Origin: Clarireedia homoeocarpa
Taxonomy: Eukaryota > Ascomycota > Leotiomycetes > Helotiales > Rutstroemiaceae
Assembly: GCA_001465935.1 (NCBI GenBank)
Contig: LNKV01000042.1
Span: 186,001-250,000, forward strand
Length of the DNA stretch: 64,000 bases
Reading direction: 5' to 3'
Under the pieces are notes generated by a model, which saw nothing but the letters and a program-made list of their open reading frames with translations, was not told where the DNA came from and made no database searches. Position 1 is the first letter of the stretch. Every line of letters begins with the position of its first letter. Positions 34,471-45,800 of this stretch are shown in pieces. A program made the position numbers and the translations under genes.

Positions 34471-36449
34471 GCAAATTAACGATTCGGGTATGTTCCGTAG
34501 GTTGCAAACAGAAGAGTAATGGAAACTTGGCATTTACCCGATTTGGGGAATGCCCTCATTTATCGAATACATTGAATGTGGTTCTGGCATGACAGCGGGT
34601 TTCGCATGAGTGTGGATATCGCCTGAATGTGGAGACTGTGGATCTCACAATCAAGCACTGAGGAATCCAGAGAGGACGATTTATGACCTGAGGTACGCTG
34701 TTTCGTTTTCTTTCTTGATATATCTCCACAAGTTAGAGTTACTTGTGTGATATGATATGATTACTCTCCCCTCCCAAGAACAAATGTTATTTGGTGGGTT
34801 TTGCCACAGAGGGTATAAACAGGGGGGTTTAACCACTCAAAATTGAAGGTTTTGTATCCATCATTGACTAAGATCCCTTCCTCAGTTTCTCCGAGGTATC
34901 TTCGATGTAAAAAGGACTATTTTGAGTGGTTAAAACCCTCTGTTTGCATCCTGGTTACTTCAGTAGTAAAAATCCACTTTTTAACATTTGTTCTTGGGAG
35001 GGGAGAGTACCAAACTTCTCAGATCTTTAATCGGGCGAAGCTTCTCCGATACTGAGCTCCAGTCTGATATACGATCATTACCGTATGAGATCATAGAGCA
35101 AAACAACAAGCCGCAGACCAAAGTGCGAGGTTTATTGAAAGAGAGCCTATATACTCCCGAAGAGGTCTATTCGTTTGTTTTCCAAGATCTCAAGCGCATA
35201 GCTGAGATGAATCTCGACGAACAGGACCTGGGCGTGGTGGTGACTGTTCCTACGTACTTCGATGACATGCAAAAAGAAGCGATCAAGAACGCTGCCGCGA
35301 TCGCGGGATTGGATGTGATTCGATTTCTTAAAGAATCGGTGGTTACTGTTAGCGCTTATGATCTTGATACTCTTGATACCGAAGAGGCTTGTGGTCAGCC
35401 TGAAAGTCGTGCTTTTGTTGTTTATCATCATGGGGAAAAGGAGTCTTAAGCGGTGGTGATGGAATATTATCTTGGTATTCCAGACGTCCTTGGAGTGTTG
35501 AGGGAAAGTGATGTCCTTCGTGATGAGTAGGCACCAAGAATGCCAGCCTTGATCATGTAGATTCGATATCTAACATTTGCTAGGAACAGCAAGGCAGAGA
35601 GAGCTAATGTTCATGATACCACGGAGGGTTCTGTACCGGATGTCCAAAAATCCGCTCAGAAACCACTGGATGTACCTACCGAGCTTGAACACGCTCATCC
35701 TGAACTCCTTGACGCGCTCCTCGACGCACTTCTCAAAAACGCCAAAGTGGAAAAAACAAACCGTCAACGGCATCCTCATAAACGGTGACCCGAGCCAAAT
35801 CGCTCTGATGGAGCCCAAAATCTCAGCTTTCTTCTCCGGCAAAGAGGTAATTTCACATCCGGAGATCCGTCCCGACGAAGCCATCATCCGCGGGGCATCC
35901 AAGCACGCTAGCATACTTGCCGGTGCTTACTCTGATGGCGGTTGGATAGGTTGTTCAATGGACATAACAGTCTTTAGCTTAGGGATCGAAACAGCCCATG
36001 GTGCATTCAGCAAGATAGTCCCGCGATTTTCTCTGATTCCGACCTACAGACAACGGCTCTTGTCAACTGTTAGAGACAATCGGGAGAAAGTCGTGATCAA
36101 AGTATTTGAACGCGATAGAGCTATAGCGAGTAAGAACAAATCACTCGGAGTGCTTGAACTGATGGATCTACCCTTGGGGCCGAGAGGGGAGCTAGATATT
36201 GAGATTGTGTTTGAGGTGGATCCGGATCGGGGAGTAACAGTTAGAGTGAGGGAAATGGAGAGAGGAAGGGAGGCGAAGATCGTTGTGCCGGCTATAGAAA
36301 TGAAACGATATACGTAGGTGGAGCTTGATATGCTCGGAGAGGAGGCAGAAGAACGCAGAGAAGAGGATTTACGGTGGCTGGAGGATGCCCGAATCGAGAT
36401 GGAGCATGGGGAAGGGGCGATGAGGTTCGATGTCCAGCTTAAGGATTGA
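34471..36449 (+). pseudogene. decayed Hsp70-family chaperone gene
   Basis: Recognisable Hsp70 ATPase and start-of-substrate-domain sequence is broken by several lesions. The 5' part is eroded; the first clear segment is NQALRNPERTIYDL (34649-34692). It splices through an intron (34693-35022) to RSLIGRSFSDTELQSD. Next come LYTPEEVYSFVFQDLKRIAE, GVVVTVPTYFDDMQKEAIKN and AAAIAGLDVIRFLKES. A TAA at 35447-35449 interrupts before AVVMEYYLGIPDVLGVL. A probable 57 bp intron (35527-35583) follows, then a frameshift in an A6 run at 35751-35756. Beyond it NGDPSQIALMEP, HPEIRPDEAIIRGASKHASI and SLGIETAHGAFSKIVPRFSLIPT match the family order. A TAG at 36315-36317 lies before the last 43 codons. The nucleotide-binding Gly-rich motifs are absent or altered, so loss of function is very likely. 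Confidence 0.88.
34762..35009. mobile_element. MITE-like inverted-repeat element with TA target duplication
   Basis: A 244 bp element (34764-35007) begins CTCTCCCCTCCCAAGAACAA and ends with the reverse complement. Long imperfect terminal inverted repeats of about 85 bp cover most of the element and share the GTTTAACCACTCAAAA segment. TA dinucleotides flank both ends (34762-34763 and 35008-35009), as expected for Tc1/mariner-type insertion. It has no coding capacity. It sits inside an intron of the Hsp70 relic; removing it leaves an 84 bp intron of ordinary size. Confidence 0.88.
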
Positions 36450-37847
36450 TTATGCCTGTGTTCTTGATGTGTAGCAGCTTCGCTTAGGGTAGATACTGTG
36501 TCGTGTCACCACAAGGAAAGTAAACGAATGTAATGAAATGGAAGCCTATCATCAGGAGCTAAAGGTCTGATAGTGAAGCCCTGGTTGAATCCAAGGTATT
36601 ACTGGGTACCATTGTCCCCTTCTCACATGCAAAACTCCTTTCCACTAAGAATCAGCCACGAATAGGAAATACAACCACAAATAGCCGAATTCCCAATTCT
36701 CTCACCACAGCATAAGAAGCCCAGTCTGGACCAGTATGTAGTAGACACCGAGTGATAATTCATTTAAGGCTTAGCGAGCGACGAAGATGATAGGTGGGGG
36801 GGAAACTGGGGTCGATACCGAGAAACTTGGTACAAGTGAAAAACCAGGTGAGACCTCGTGCTTGTACCTACAGACGATTGGCCGTAACAATCAATACTTT
36901 GACTAGTTCTATTTCTAGCTTCACTTGATGTCCGTTGGAGGCACAGTAAGGAAACTTTTCTGTGCGCTGTACATACAAAACCAATGTCAAACACAAAGAC
37001 GGAGAGACGTCAAGATAATACATACACCCAAGAAAGGGGTTAGATGTCTCTTAGGCTCGGATAGTGAAAGCAAAAGAGCTATGGTATCGGTGGCCGAGAA
37101 GCTTTTGCCGGCACACTTCACTGAAGAGCGATCCTGTGATGCGTGCGTGTTTGTGGTAGGTACGTACTGTACATGGCTCAACGTCGTGCGGTGTATTCTC
37201 CGCGCTAAGCTTCATCCCGCAGTGAAGAACATCTCGATAACAAAAAGCTACCGACTAGACAATGCCGCAACTGCCGTATTCACCATCCTTCTCCCCGGCA
37301 CTTCACATTCTTACCACACGCTATTATATTTCAGTCATCCACGCTCACACCACCTGTGAAACACAGCCATTCTCGGGAGTTTCATTGCACGAGGTCCTCC
37401 CAGCCCGGTCGGCCTGGTAGCCCCTTGACACAGTTGACACGGAATCTATAAAAGCCTCTGATCTGCCGCCCTCCCGTTTGGAAGAAAGGATAATAGAGTA
37501 GACAGAAGTGTAGTATGTATAGTTTCTTTAACGGGCCGGTCCGTGATGAAGGAACAGATGATTACAACTTTTCGTTGCCTGAATGGTTGACAGCTACTCT
37601 TTCTTGAATGGGGTTGAAGAAGATTTTCGAGCATTTATCCGGGAGAATGAGAATGATAAAATAATAAGTTGATAGATCCTTGTATATATACAACAAGAGG
37701 ATTGATAAAGTAGCTGGTTACGTACTTGTGTGTGATTTCTAGACCGTCTTGGGGACTCTTCCCCGACGATGAAGAGAGGTCGTATTTCTGAGCATATTAC
37801 TTTGTACAGCTGCAGGACTGGGATCGGCATAGGTTGGCAAGTGTGCC

Positions 37848-38342
37848 TTAGTCTTGCGAGTTCGTGTCCAGGGAAGATGTGACGTGCTTTCTGGATGGTC
37901 TCCGCACATTATTGTTATTATTGTAGTTGGTGATTATACGGGAATCCTTGGGAGAGAAAGACCAGATAGTGATATTGCCGTCGTTTCTGCGAAGAACATG
38001 GATCTCATGCGGCCATAGATGCGACGCAACCTTTTCGAATCTTGGCAACATGAAAGAATGCAAGCTTGTGATTCTTATCTCATGAATGATTTCGGATGCT
38101 TGGACCCTCTCCGCTGTGTTTCGTGCCGAATTATTGGTTTCATTATTGGACATACTGAGTTGCACATCTAATCCCCACCTGAATGGCATTTTTGATAGCG
38201 GGACAATAGTCGTCCTTGACGCATCGCAGCGGGGGATAAATGGTTCTAGACCGTGCTTTTCTCCACACAACTCTTTGCTTGTTGATCTCCGAGTGAAAGG
38301 TTCTAGTGTAGAGCTGTTCGATGTAGCTCTAGATCGATGCAC
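37848..38342 (-). CDS. possible hypothetical protein exon
   Basis: A minus-strand frame of 164 codons from an ATG at 38342 to a TAA. It contains SLHSFMLPRFEKVASHLWPHE and a poly-Asn run (NYNNNNN). A possible intron ends just upstream (GTGAGC near 38447, CTGCAG near 38360), which could join it to a frame beginning further upstream near 38730. I recognise no domain. Length and composition are only slightly better than chance, so treat it as a weak prediction. Confidence 0.25.
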   Translation of the reverse strand: MHRSRATSNSSTLEPFTRRSTSKELCGEKHGLEPFIPRCDASRTTIVPLSKMPFRWGLDVQLSMSNNETNNSARNTAERVQASEIIHEIRITSLHSFMLPRFEKVASHLWPHEIHVLRRNDGNITIWSFSPKDSRIITNYNNNNNVRRPSRKHVTSSLDTNSQD

Positions 38343-40367
38343 GACTGTCCGAAATAGGTCGCTGCAGCAGAGATACGTACAAGATCATGCACGTAATGAG
38401 GAAGACCCAGAATTCACCACAGGATTGGGCATAAGTCACATAGCTCACCGTGTGCCATGATCTGTTGCGATCTTGTAGATCGGTTGCAAGGCTGGTCGGA
38501 GATGAACTCTTCAAAGCTGCCAGCGACTAGATGCCAGCTGCATTACATGATTTGGCAGGTCATGCAGGTGTAGGTAGGCAAAGGCAGACCTAGAAAGAGG
38601 CCGCTCTGTACATATGGCGAGGGTGCTAGTGATGCAGAGGAGGGTATATTACAGATTGTCGAGGAGACGAGATTTCCACGGAGGGAGGGCATACACTCGA
38701 ATACTATCTCATATTCGTAGTATTGCGCCATGATGTTTCTTGTGCGGACCGACTGGGTTGACATGCCGATGGCGATCTCGCAACCGACCCTTCATCCCGA
38801 CCTCGTGTTGATGTGCTCGATGAATTTCTTGTGATAAGTCAGCAGTGTAAATGTTCATACCTGACATCCTAAGGATCGGCCAGTTTCTCCAAATCTGACA
38901 TGTCGTTGCACTGGTAATAGGTAATATGCGAGGTGTCAGATTGTAAGTCTTACGATTCTCTGAAAACAGAGATCGAAACAGCTGATGCGTTGGATCATCT
39001 GGGTGCAGCAACAAACATTCGTTAGAAAGCAATTGATAAACGATATGCAGTAAGCAGGATATCCATGGTAACTAGGTACTTCATTCCTCATTTCAGTAAA
39101 GGAGCAGGACATGCTGACCGGTGAGGGATAAAGACTTGCCAACGAGGCTTGAAGAAAGAAATGTAGGATTCCTGGCTTCACGTCTCCCTATTTGAGGCAT
39201 CCGGAGCAGCAGAGTCACATATGATGTAAACAGTATGGTGATGCGCGAACCGCGCCAGAAGTTGAATGTTGTAATTCGTAGTAGGCCTGTAGGAGTACGA
39301 GGCGTAAATGGTCAACGCCGACTGGCTGTTTGGAACCGCAAGGTAGGTACGAGCCTGGAATTGCTTGCATTGCATCAAACTCAACGTCTTTTTCTTTTTT
39401 TGAATCCGTAAGGAAGTGGATGCAAGCCGAATGGACAGTCTATGAGAATGACATATGCCTACAGTACAGATGCAGACGTTGGTTTCACTGCGTTACTGGT
39501 GATAAGCCCTTGCTACTTTGTAACTAGACGAAGTCTCAGCTATCATGACTTTCTCGAAGCATATGAGAATAACATCGCAGAGGGGTTTCGGAAGTATCGT
39601 AACTTGCATTCACGGGATGCCGAAAGTTTTACTTCCTCGTTTCGAGGCTCTTCGGGGAGAGCTGAGTGTACCAGATCGGGTCACTTGGTAGGTTAAAAGG
39701 GGGGAGAAGAAGACTTAGGTTCGGATTTTGGGGGGGGGGGGGGGGGCAATACGGGGGGAAGAAACAAAGCCAAGTGGATCGGAGTCCCTGATTATTCGCG
39801 GCATGTGCGATAAAGCAAACGAATACCCTTTAAGGATGAACGCCGTGACGTTTTCGACTTCTCATGGAGAGTTTCTAGTTCCAAGTAGATTACGGTATAG
39901 TTCTGGTGGTGGAACTGGCACAGTGACAAGCTCTTTTGGAAGATTGAGAGGTGTAAGCTTAAGGTTGAGCAGCTAGATAGCTTCAAGACCTAGAAGCAAG
40001 CGCATTCGTCCGGCAGCCTGAGGTCCATCTGGAGGTCTAGTTCTCATGGGTCTATGTAGTTACGTAGTATGAAGGTACGGAGGTACCTCCTTCGTTTGCC
40101 TGCACCCACACATGTACCCACACTCGGCCCTCACCCACGCCCACACCCACCCACAGTGAGTGTCCACGCAAACCCCTGCTACTTATAAGAGCAGGAAGGT
40201 AAGGAAAGCCAAGGAAGGCAAGGCAGGCAAGGCAGGCAAGGCAAGCAAGGCAAGGAAGGCAAGGAAGGTGAGCAAGGGCGAGCAAGGCAAGCAAAGGCAA
40301 GCAAAGACAAGCAAGGCAAGGACGTGATTGAATTGTAGGGCACATCCCTGCGCCGCCGCAGTCCATT

Positions 40368-40430
40368 CAAGCCCATTCAAGCCCATTCAAGCCCATTCAA
40401 GCCCATCCAAGCCCATCCAAGCCTATCCAA
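40368..40430. repeat. (CAAGCCCATT)n decanucleotide array
   Basis: About six 10 bp units, with T to C variants toward the right end. Confidence 0.85.
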
Positions 40431-40464
40431 CGTAGTTCCACCCTCTTCCAGTCTACTCAGGAGG

Positions 40465-40535
40465 AAAAAGGGAACAGGAGAAAAGGGAACAGGAGAAAAG
40501 GGAACAGGAGAAAAGGGAACAGGAGAAAAGGGAAC
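40465..40535. repeat. (AAAAGGGAACAGGAG)n 15 bp array
   Basis: Four to five near-perfect tandem copies, 260 bp upstream of the FKBP coding sequence. Confidence 0.9.
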
Positions 40536-40795
40536 TCGACCCGCCCTAACCAAAACAGCCGTTTGTACGGAAGTACTTCGTACAGTACGGGAGTTAAGAC
40601 CAAAAAGAGGTGGGGAAGCAGAGACCGAAGAAAGAGAGTGTCGCCCCACCATTTGTTCGAAGCTGCTTTTCCGGATTCAACCCGTCTCCCCGCGCCGTTG
40701 ATATGTAATGAGAAAAAAAGCATAAATCATTCACTGCTCCCTCACAACGATTGCATCTCCTCCTTCCCCCTTCCTCTTGTTCTCTTGTATTCTGC

Positions 40796-41632
40796 ATGTC
40801 ATATATTCTCCAACGTCTTCGAGTATCGGCTCAATTCTCTAAATTCTCTGCCTCTTTCCAACCCAAACCTCAGTATCCATCCAAATTTCAATACCGAAAC
40901 TTCTCACGTACAAACTTCAACATGGGTGTTCAAAAGACTATCTTAAAGGAAGGCAACGGCGAGATCCCCAAAGCTGGTGACACAGTTACCATTGAATATA
41001 CTGGCTGGTTGAAGGATGCCACAAAGGTGGGCGAGGAACAGAAAGTTAAACCACCGTAGGTTTTCTTCTCACCTTCCTGTTTTCTCTTTCCTGTGTTCAC
41101 CATCTTACTGATATGCTTATTTACAGATTCGATTCTTCTGTTGACCGCGGTGCCTTCGTTGTTCAAATTGGTGTTGGACAAGTTATCAAGGGTATTTTAC
41201 CCTACCCGACAACGTCGTTATTACATGCTTATTGACCGGCTTTTTAGGCTGGGACGAGGGTGTTACTACCATGAAAGTTGGAGAGAAGGCTTTATTGGAT
41301 ATCTCGCCGTGAGTACCGATAATATCAATTGCGAGCTAAGCTAATCTAATTGTTCAGTGATTATGCATATGGTGCCCGGTAAGACCTCCGCCCCTCTCGA
41401 ACTCGCTTCCTTTACATGCCAGGCATTCAGCCCTGAGCTCTCGGCGAAGCCGTAATACAGATATTGGACATGCGGAAGTACTGATCCTGAATTTATAGTG
41501 GGTTCCACCCCGTCATCCCTCCCAATGCTACGCTTCTATTGTAAGTCTGCAACATGTACCCTTGGCAAGCCTTCTATGGCCCATTCACTAATATATCATT
41601 CCAGCCAAGTTGAGCTTCAAAAGGTCAACTAA
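40796..41632 (+). CDS. FKBP12-type peptidyl-prolyl isomerase
   Basis: Six exons: 40796-41055, 41127-41191, 41248-41308, 41358-41378 (a 21 nt microexon), 41499-41540 and 41605-41632. From the first ATG the product has 158 residues. From the in-frame ATG at 40922 it has 116, the standard FKBP12 size. The core reads GDTVTIEYTGWLKD, FDSSVDRG, VGQVIKGWDEGV, KALLDISPDYAYGARG and PVIPPNATLLF and ends QVELQKVN, which covers the FK506/rapamycin pocket (Tyr, Phe, Asp, Trp) in family order. It catalyses proline cis-trans isomerisation and mediates drug inhibition of calcineurin or TOR. The 42-residue leader starts MSYILQRLRVSAQF and contains RNFSRTNF: basic, Ser-rich and nearly free of acids, as in mitochondrial presequences. 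The second ATG has good context (CAACATGGG). Both forms may be made. Confidence 0.95.
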
Positions 41633-42877
41633 GTTTGCGTGATTCACAAAAAGTTCTTTAAGCATAGACCGTCGACAGGGCGAGGTGGCTCAGGCTGGGA
41701 ATGAACGAATGGAGGGTAGTTATGAATGAATAGCACGAAATTGCATCATAGTTCCTACACATTTATCTTTTGTGGTCACCCTATAAGTTTTGCGACGAAA
41801 GTAAGGAGAGTTTGAGCTGTCGAACTTAAGAATAGGTTTTGGCCGTTGCACACTGCATGTGCAGCTGCGACCCACGCCTGGTCTATTTCAAGTACGGAGT
41901 AGAGCACGTTTGTAGGCGCGTTTTGCGTAGCGCGGAATACGCCAGCGCAACCTGAGTTTCCTGTGGGTGCGTTGATAGGGCCATGAGCTGTGACACCACC
42001 GGCTGGTATGATATTAGACGCAGGAGGAAGAACGATGGTGGTCATCCTTCAACAGATCTACATCGGCACATCGTTGTGAACGTCCACGAGACCCGAGGTA
42101 ACATAATAAGTTCGTCCCATACAGACCGGTGGGGGCAGGGCGCTCGTCGTTACTATGTATCAGACACGGGATCAATTAAACCTTATGTCATGAGGGGTAC
42201 AAGGACTGGTGGGGTTCGTGAGATGCATGCCGTCGTATCGGATACGGACTGGAGTTCTAGAATAAAATGAATCTCTGACCTAGATGAAAGTAAAAGTTCA
42301 AAGTGCTTGAAGTTATTCTTGCCACTGGGAAGGGGTAGTAGAGTAGCGTGAGGGGTTCTACCTTTTGCACCAGAAGCGTTATGTTATAAATTCGGTTAGC
42401 TTTTTAGCTCTTGAGCTCTTGGTGGCTCTAGATGTTTCTATCCCCGCTTAGTTCTACTAGTAGTTTTCGGAGCCTCAAAACCTCAGGTATTAGTGATACG
42501 GGAGGCAACTGATACTGTAAGCAATCAGTAAATAGCTTCGGCGATTGCAGCATCAACCACCCACTACTTGATTCCATTTCAACCCTCAAATCACTCCTTT
42601 GATCAAAATACAGCTCTACAAATTCAGATACAGCTCGACGGAATCTTGGGGGATCGACGCAAATACCTTCCCAAGCTTCATTGTTTCCAAACGTGAAAAC
42701 CCCACACATTCCAACCACAGCGAGTCCCCCTTAGTACTTCTAGTGAATAAGAAATACTCTCCGCTGGAACACTTTTCAAACGCCAATATTCCCTCCACAA
42801 TAGAACTAGACGGAGAAGGCAAGTTGGGGAAGCGCAGGCTATCGGACGCGGATTCCCAACGGCCAGAAAAGAAGATC
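41633..42877. other. intergenic region upstream of E1 gene
   Basis: About 1.2 kb with no firm gene. A minus-strand ATG frame of 89 codons lies at 41776-42045 and two overlapping minus-strand frames lie at 42428-42879; both are discussed as findings. The right end is the leader of the E1 gene. Confidence 0.5.
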
Positions 42878-45800
42878 ATGGCGGTACGTTTAGAGCTACC
42901 CCTCTATCCAAGCAACCACCAGCATGCGACCTCGAATCCAGACCACCAAAGCTTGCATTATGGTTTAGGCTCATGAAAATATTGACTTCTTCTTAGGCCA
43001 CAAAAGACGTAGATATGGAGACTAAGATGCAGGTGGACGAATCGGTGGCTGGCCACAATGAAATCGACGAATCCCTTTACAGCAGACAGCTTTACGTTCT
43101 CGGACATGAGGCTATGAAGCGTATGGGCGCTTCGAATGTGCTCATCGTCGGATTAAAGGGACTGGGTGTTGAGATCGCAAAGAATATCGCCTTGGCTGGT
43201 GTGAAGAGCCTTACACTCTACGACCCCGCACCTGCCGCCATCTCAGACCTCTCATCACAGTTCTTCCTACACCCCGAAGATGTTGGGAAGCCTAGAGCAG
43301 AAGTCACAGCGCCACGCGTCGCTGAGTTGAACGCATATACCCCAGTGTCCGTACACAAGTCATCTGGGTGAGTGACATCCAATCAGCGTCTGGTGAGGAC
43401 CATACTGACTATCGCCTCTTGCAGTCTCACCGAGGATCTGTCGCAGTTCGACAAATACCAGGTTGTCGTGCTTACCAACACTCCTCTTCAAGATCAGATC
43501 GTGATCGGCGACTATTTACATAAAAAGGGCATCTATCTGGTAGTTGCGGACACCTTTGGTCTTTTTGGATCTATCTTCTGCGATTTTGGTGACAAGTTTA
43601 CGGTTCTTGATCCAACTGGCGAAGCGCCGGTCAGCGGGATTGTTGCCGGTATCGATGAAGAAGGCTTGGTTTCTGCCCTGGATGAGACGAGGCATGGGCT
43701 TGAGGATGGGGACTTTGTTACCTTTACCGAATTGGAAGGGATGGATGCCTTGAACAATGCCGAGCCTCGAAAGGTAACGGTAAAGGGACCATATACTTTC
43801 TCCATTGGGGATGTTAGTGGGCTCGGTCAGTACAAGAGAGGAGGAATGTTCCACCAAGTCAAGATGCCAAAATTTATTGATTTCAAATCGATTTCGGCCT
43901 CTTTGAAAGAACCAGAATATCTCATTTCTGATTACGCAAAATTCGATCGCCCCCAACAACTCCACGTCGGTTTCCAAGCTCTCCACGCATTCAAGGAGTC
44001 ACAAGGCCGTCTCCCCAGACCAATGAACAAGGAGGATGCCACAGTCGTTATTGGATCTGCCAAGGCTTTTATCGAACAGGAGAAGTTGGAAGTCGAAGTG
44101 GACGAGAAATTGCTTGCCGAGCTGAGTTACCAAGCCCAGGGTGACTTGAACCCTATGGCAGCTTTCTTCGGTGGACTTGCAGCCCAGGAGGTCTTGAAGG
44201 CTGTGTCTGGAAAGTTCCACCCAATCAACCAATGGATGTACTTCGACTCGCTGGAATCTCTTCCCACAAGCACTACCCGATCCGAGGAGCTTTGCAAACC
44301 TCTTAATTCGCGATATGACGGTCAAATTGCTGTCTTCGGAAAGGACTACCAAGAGAAGTTGGCCAATATCAAGCAGTTCCTGGTGGGCGCTGGCGCTATC
44401 GGTTGTGAGATGTTGAAGAACTGGGCTATGATCGGTTTGGCAACTGGCCCCGAGGGCAAGATCTTTGTGACCGATATGGACTCAATCGAAAAGAGTAACT
44501 TAAATCGTCAGTTCCTCTTCAGGTCCAAGGATGTTGGAAAATTGAAGAGTGACTGTGCTGCCGAGGCTGTTCAAGCAATGAATCCTGATCTTAAAGGTCA
44601 CATTGTTACTATGCGCGACCGGGTTGGCCAGGATACTGAGCATATCTTTGATGAAAAGTTCTGGCAAGGATTGGATGGTGTAACCAACGCCCTCGACAAC
44701 GTTGATGCACGGACTTACGTTGACCGACGTTGCGTCTTTTTCCGAAAGCCTTTGCTCGAGAGTGGAACTCTTGGTACCAAGGGTAACACCCAAGTCGTTT
44801 TGCCGTACTTGACAGAGTCATATTCAAGCTCTCAAGACCCTCCTGAGCAATCTTTCCCTATGTGCACTTTAAAAAGTTTCCCTAATAAGATTGAGCACAC
44901 CATCGCCTGGGCACGAGAATTGTTCGAGTCATACTTTGTCAAACCAGCAGAGACAGTCAACCTATATCTGACTCAACCGAACTATCTTGAGACTACCTTG
45001 AAGCAGGGTGGTAACGAGAAGGCTTCCCTCGAGACAATTCGTGATTTCTTAGTTGACGATAAGCCGTTAAGCGTCGAGGATTGTATTAAGTGGGCTCGTT
45101 TGCAATTTGAGAAGCAATATAACAACAACATCCAGCAACTATTATACAACTTCCCCAAGGATTCGACTTCGTCAAGTGGAGCGCCTTTCTGGTCTGGCCC
45201 CAAGAGAGCACCAGATCCATTGAAGTTCGACCCCAAGAATGAGTTCCATTGGAGTTTCATCGTGGCCGGTGCCAATCTTCACGCGTTCAATTACGGCATC
45301 AACACTAAAGGACTAGACTCAACCACAATCCAGAAAGTCCTCGACAATATGATCATACCCGACTTCTCACCAAGCTCTTCAGTAAAGATTCAAGCTGACG
45401 ATAGTGAACCTGTAAGTCTCGTTGCATTATATAAATGAAGAGAGTATGACTAATTTACATTCAGGATCCCAATGCTGGTAATGGCTCAAGCTTCGATGAC
45501 AATGCGGAATTGGAGCAGCTCATCGGGAAGTTACCTTCACCTAAGACAATGTCAGGTTTCAAGCTTCAGCCCGTAGAGTTTGAAAAGGATGACGACACGA
45601 ACTACCATATCGATTTCATCACAGCTGCTAGCAACTTGCGTGCTGAGAATTACAAAATCGATCTTGCGGACAGACACAAGACTAAGTTTATCGCTGGCAA
45701 GATTATCCCTGCCATCGCAACAACTACCGCTTTAGTCACTGGCTTGGTGGTGATGGAGTTCTACAAAGTCATCGATGGTAAGACTGACATCGAGCAATAC

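Larger units (their letters stand above)
36450..40795. other. gene-poor region
   Basis: About 4.3 kb with no firmly supported gene. A weak candidate on the minus strand at 37848-38342 is listed separately. A G homopolymer lies at 39731-39746. Near the right end are AAGGCAGGC-type units (40195-40320), a 10 bp CAAGCCCATT array (about 40368-40430) and a 15 bp array (40465-40535). The last 250 bases form the FKBP gene promoter and leader. Confidence 0.5.
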
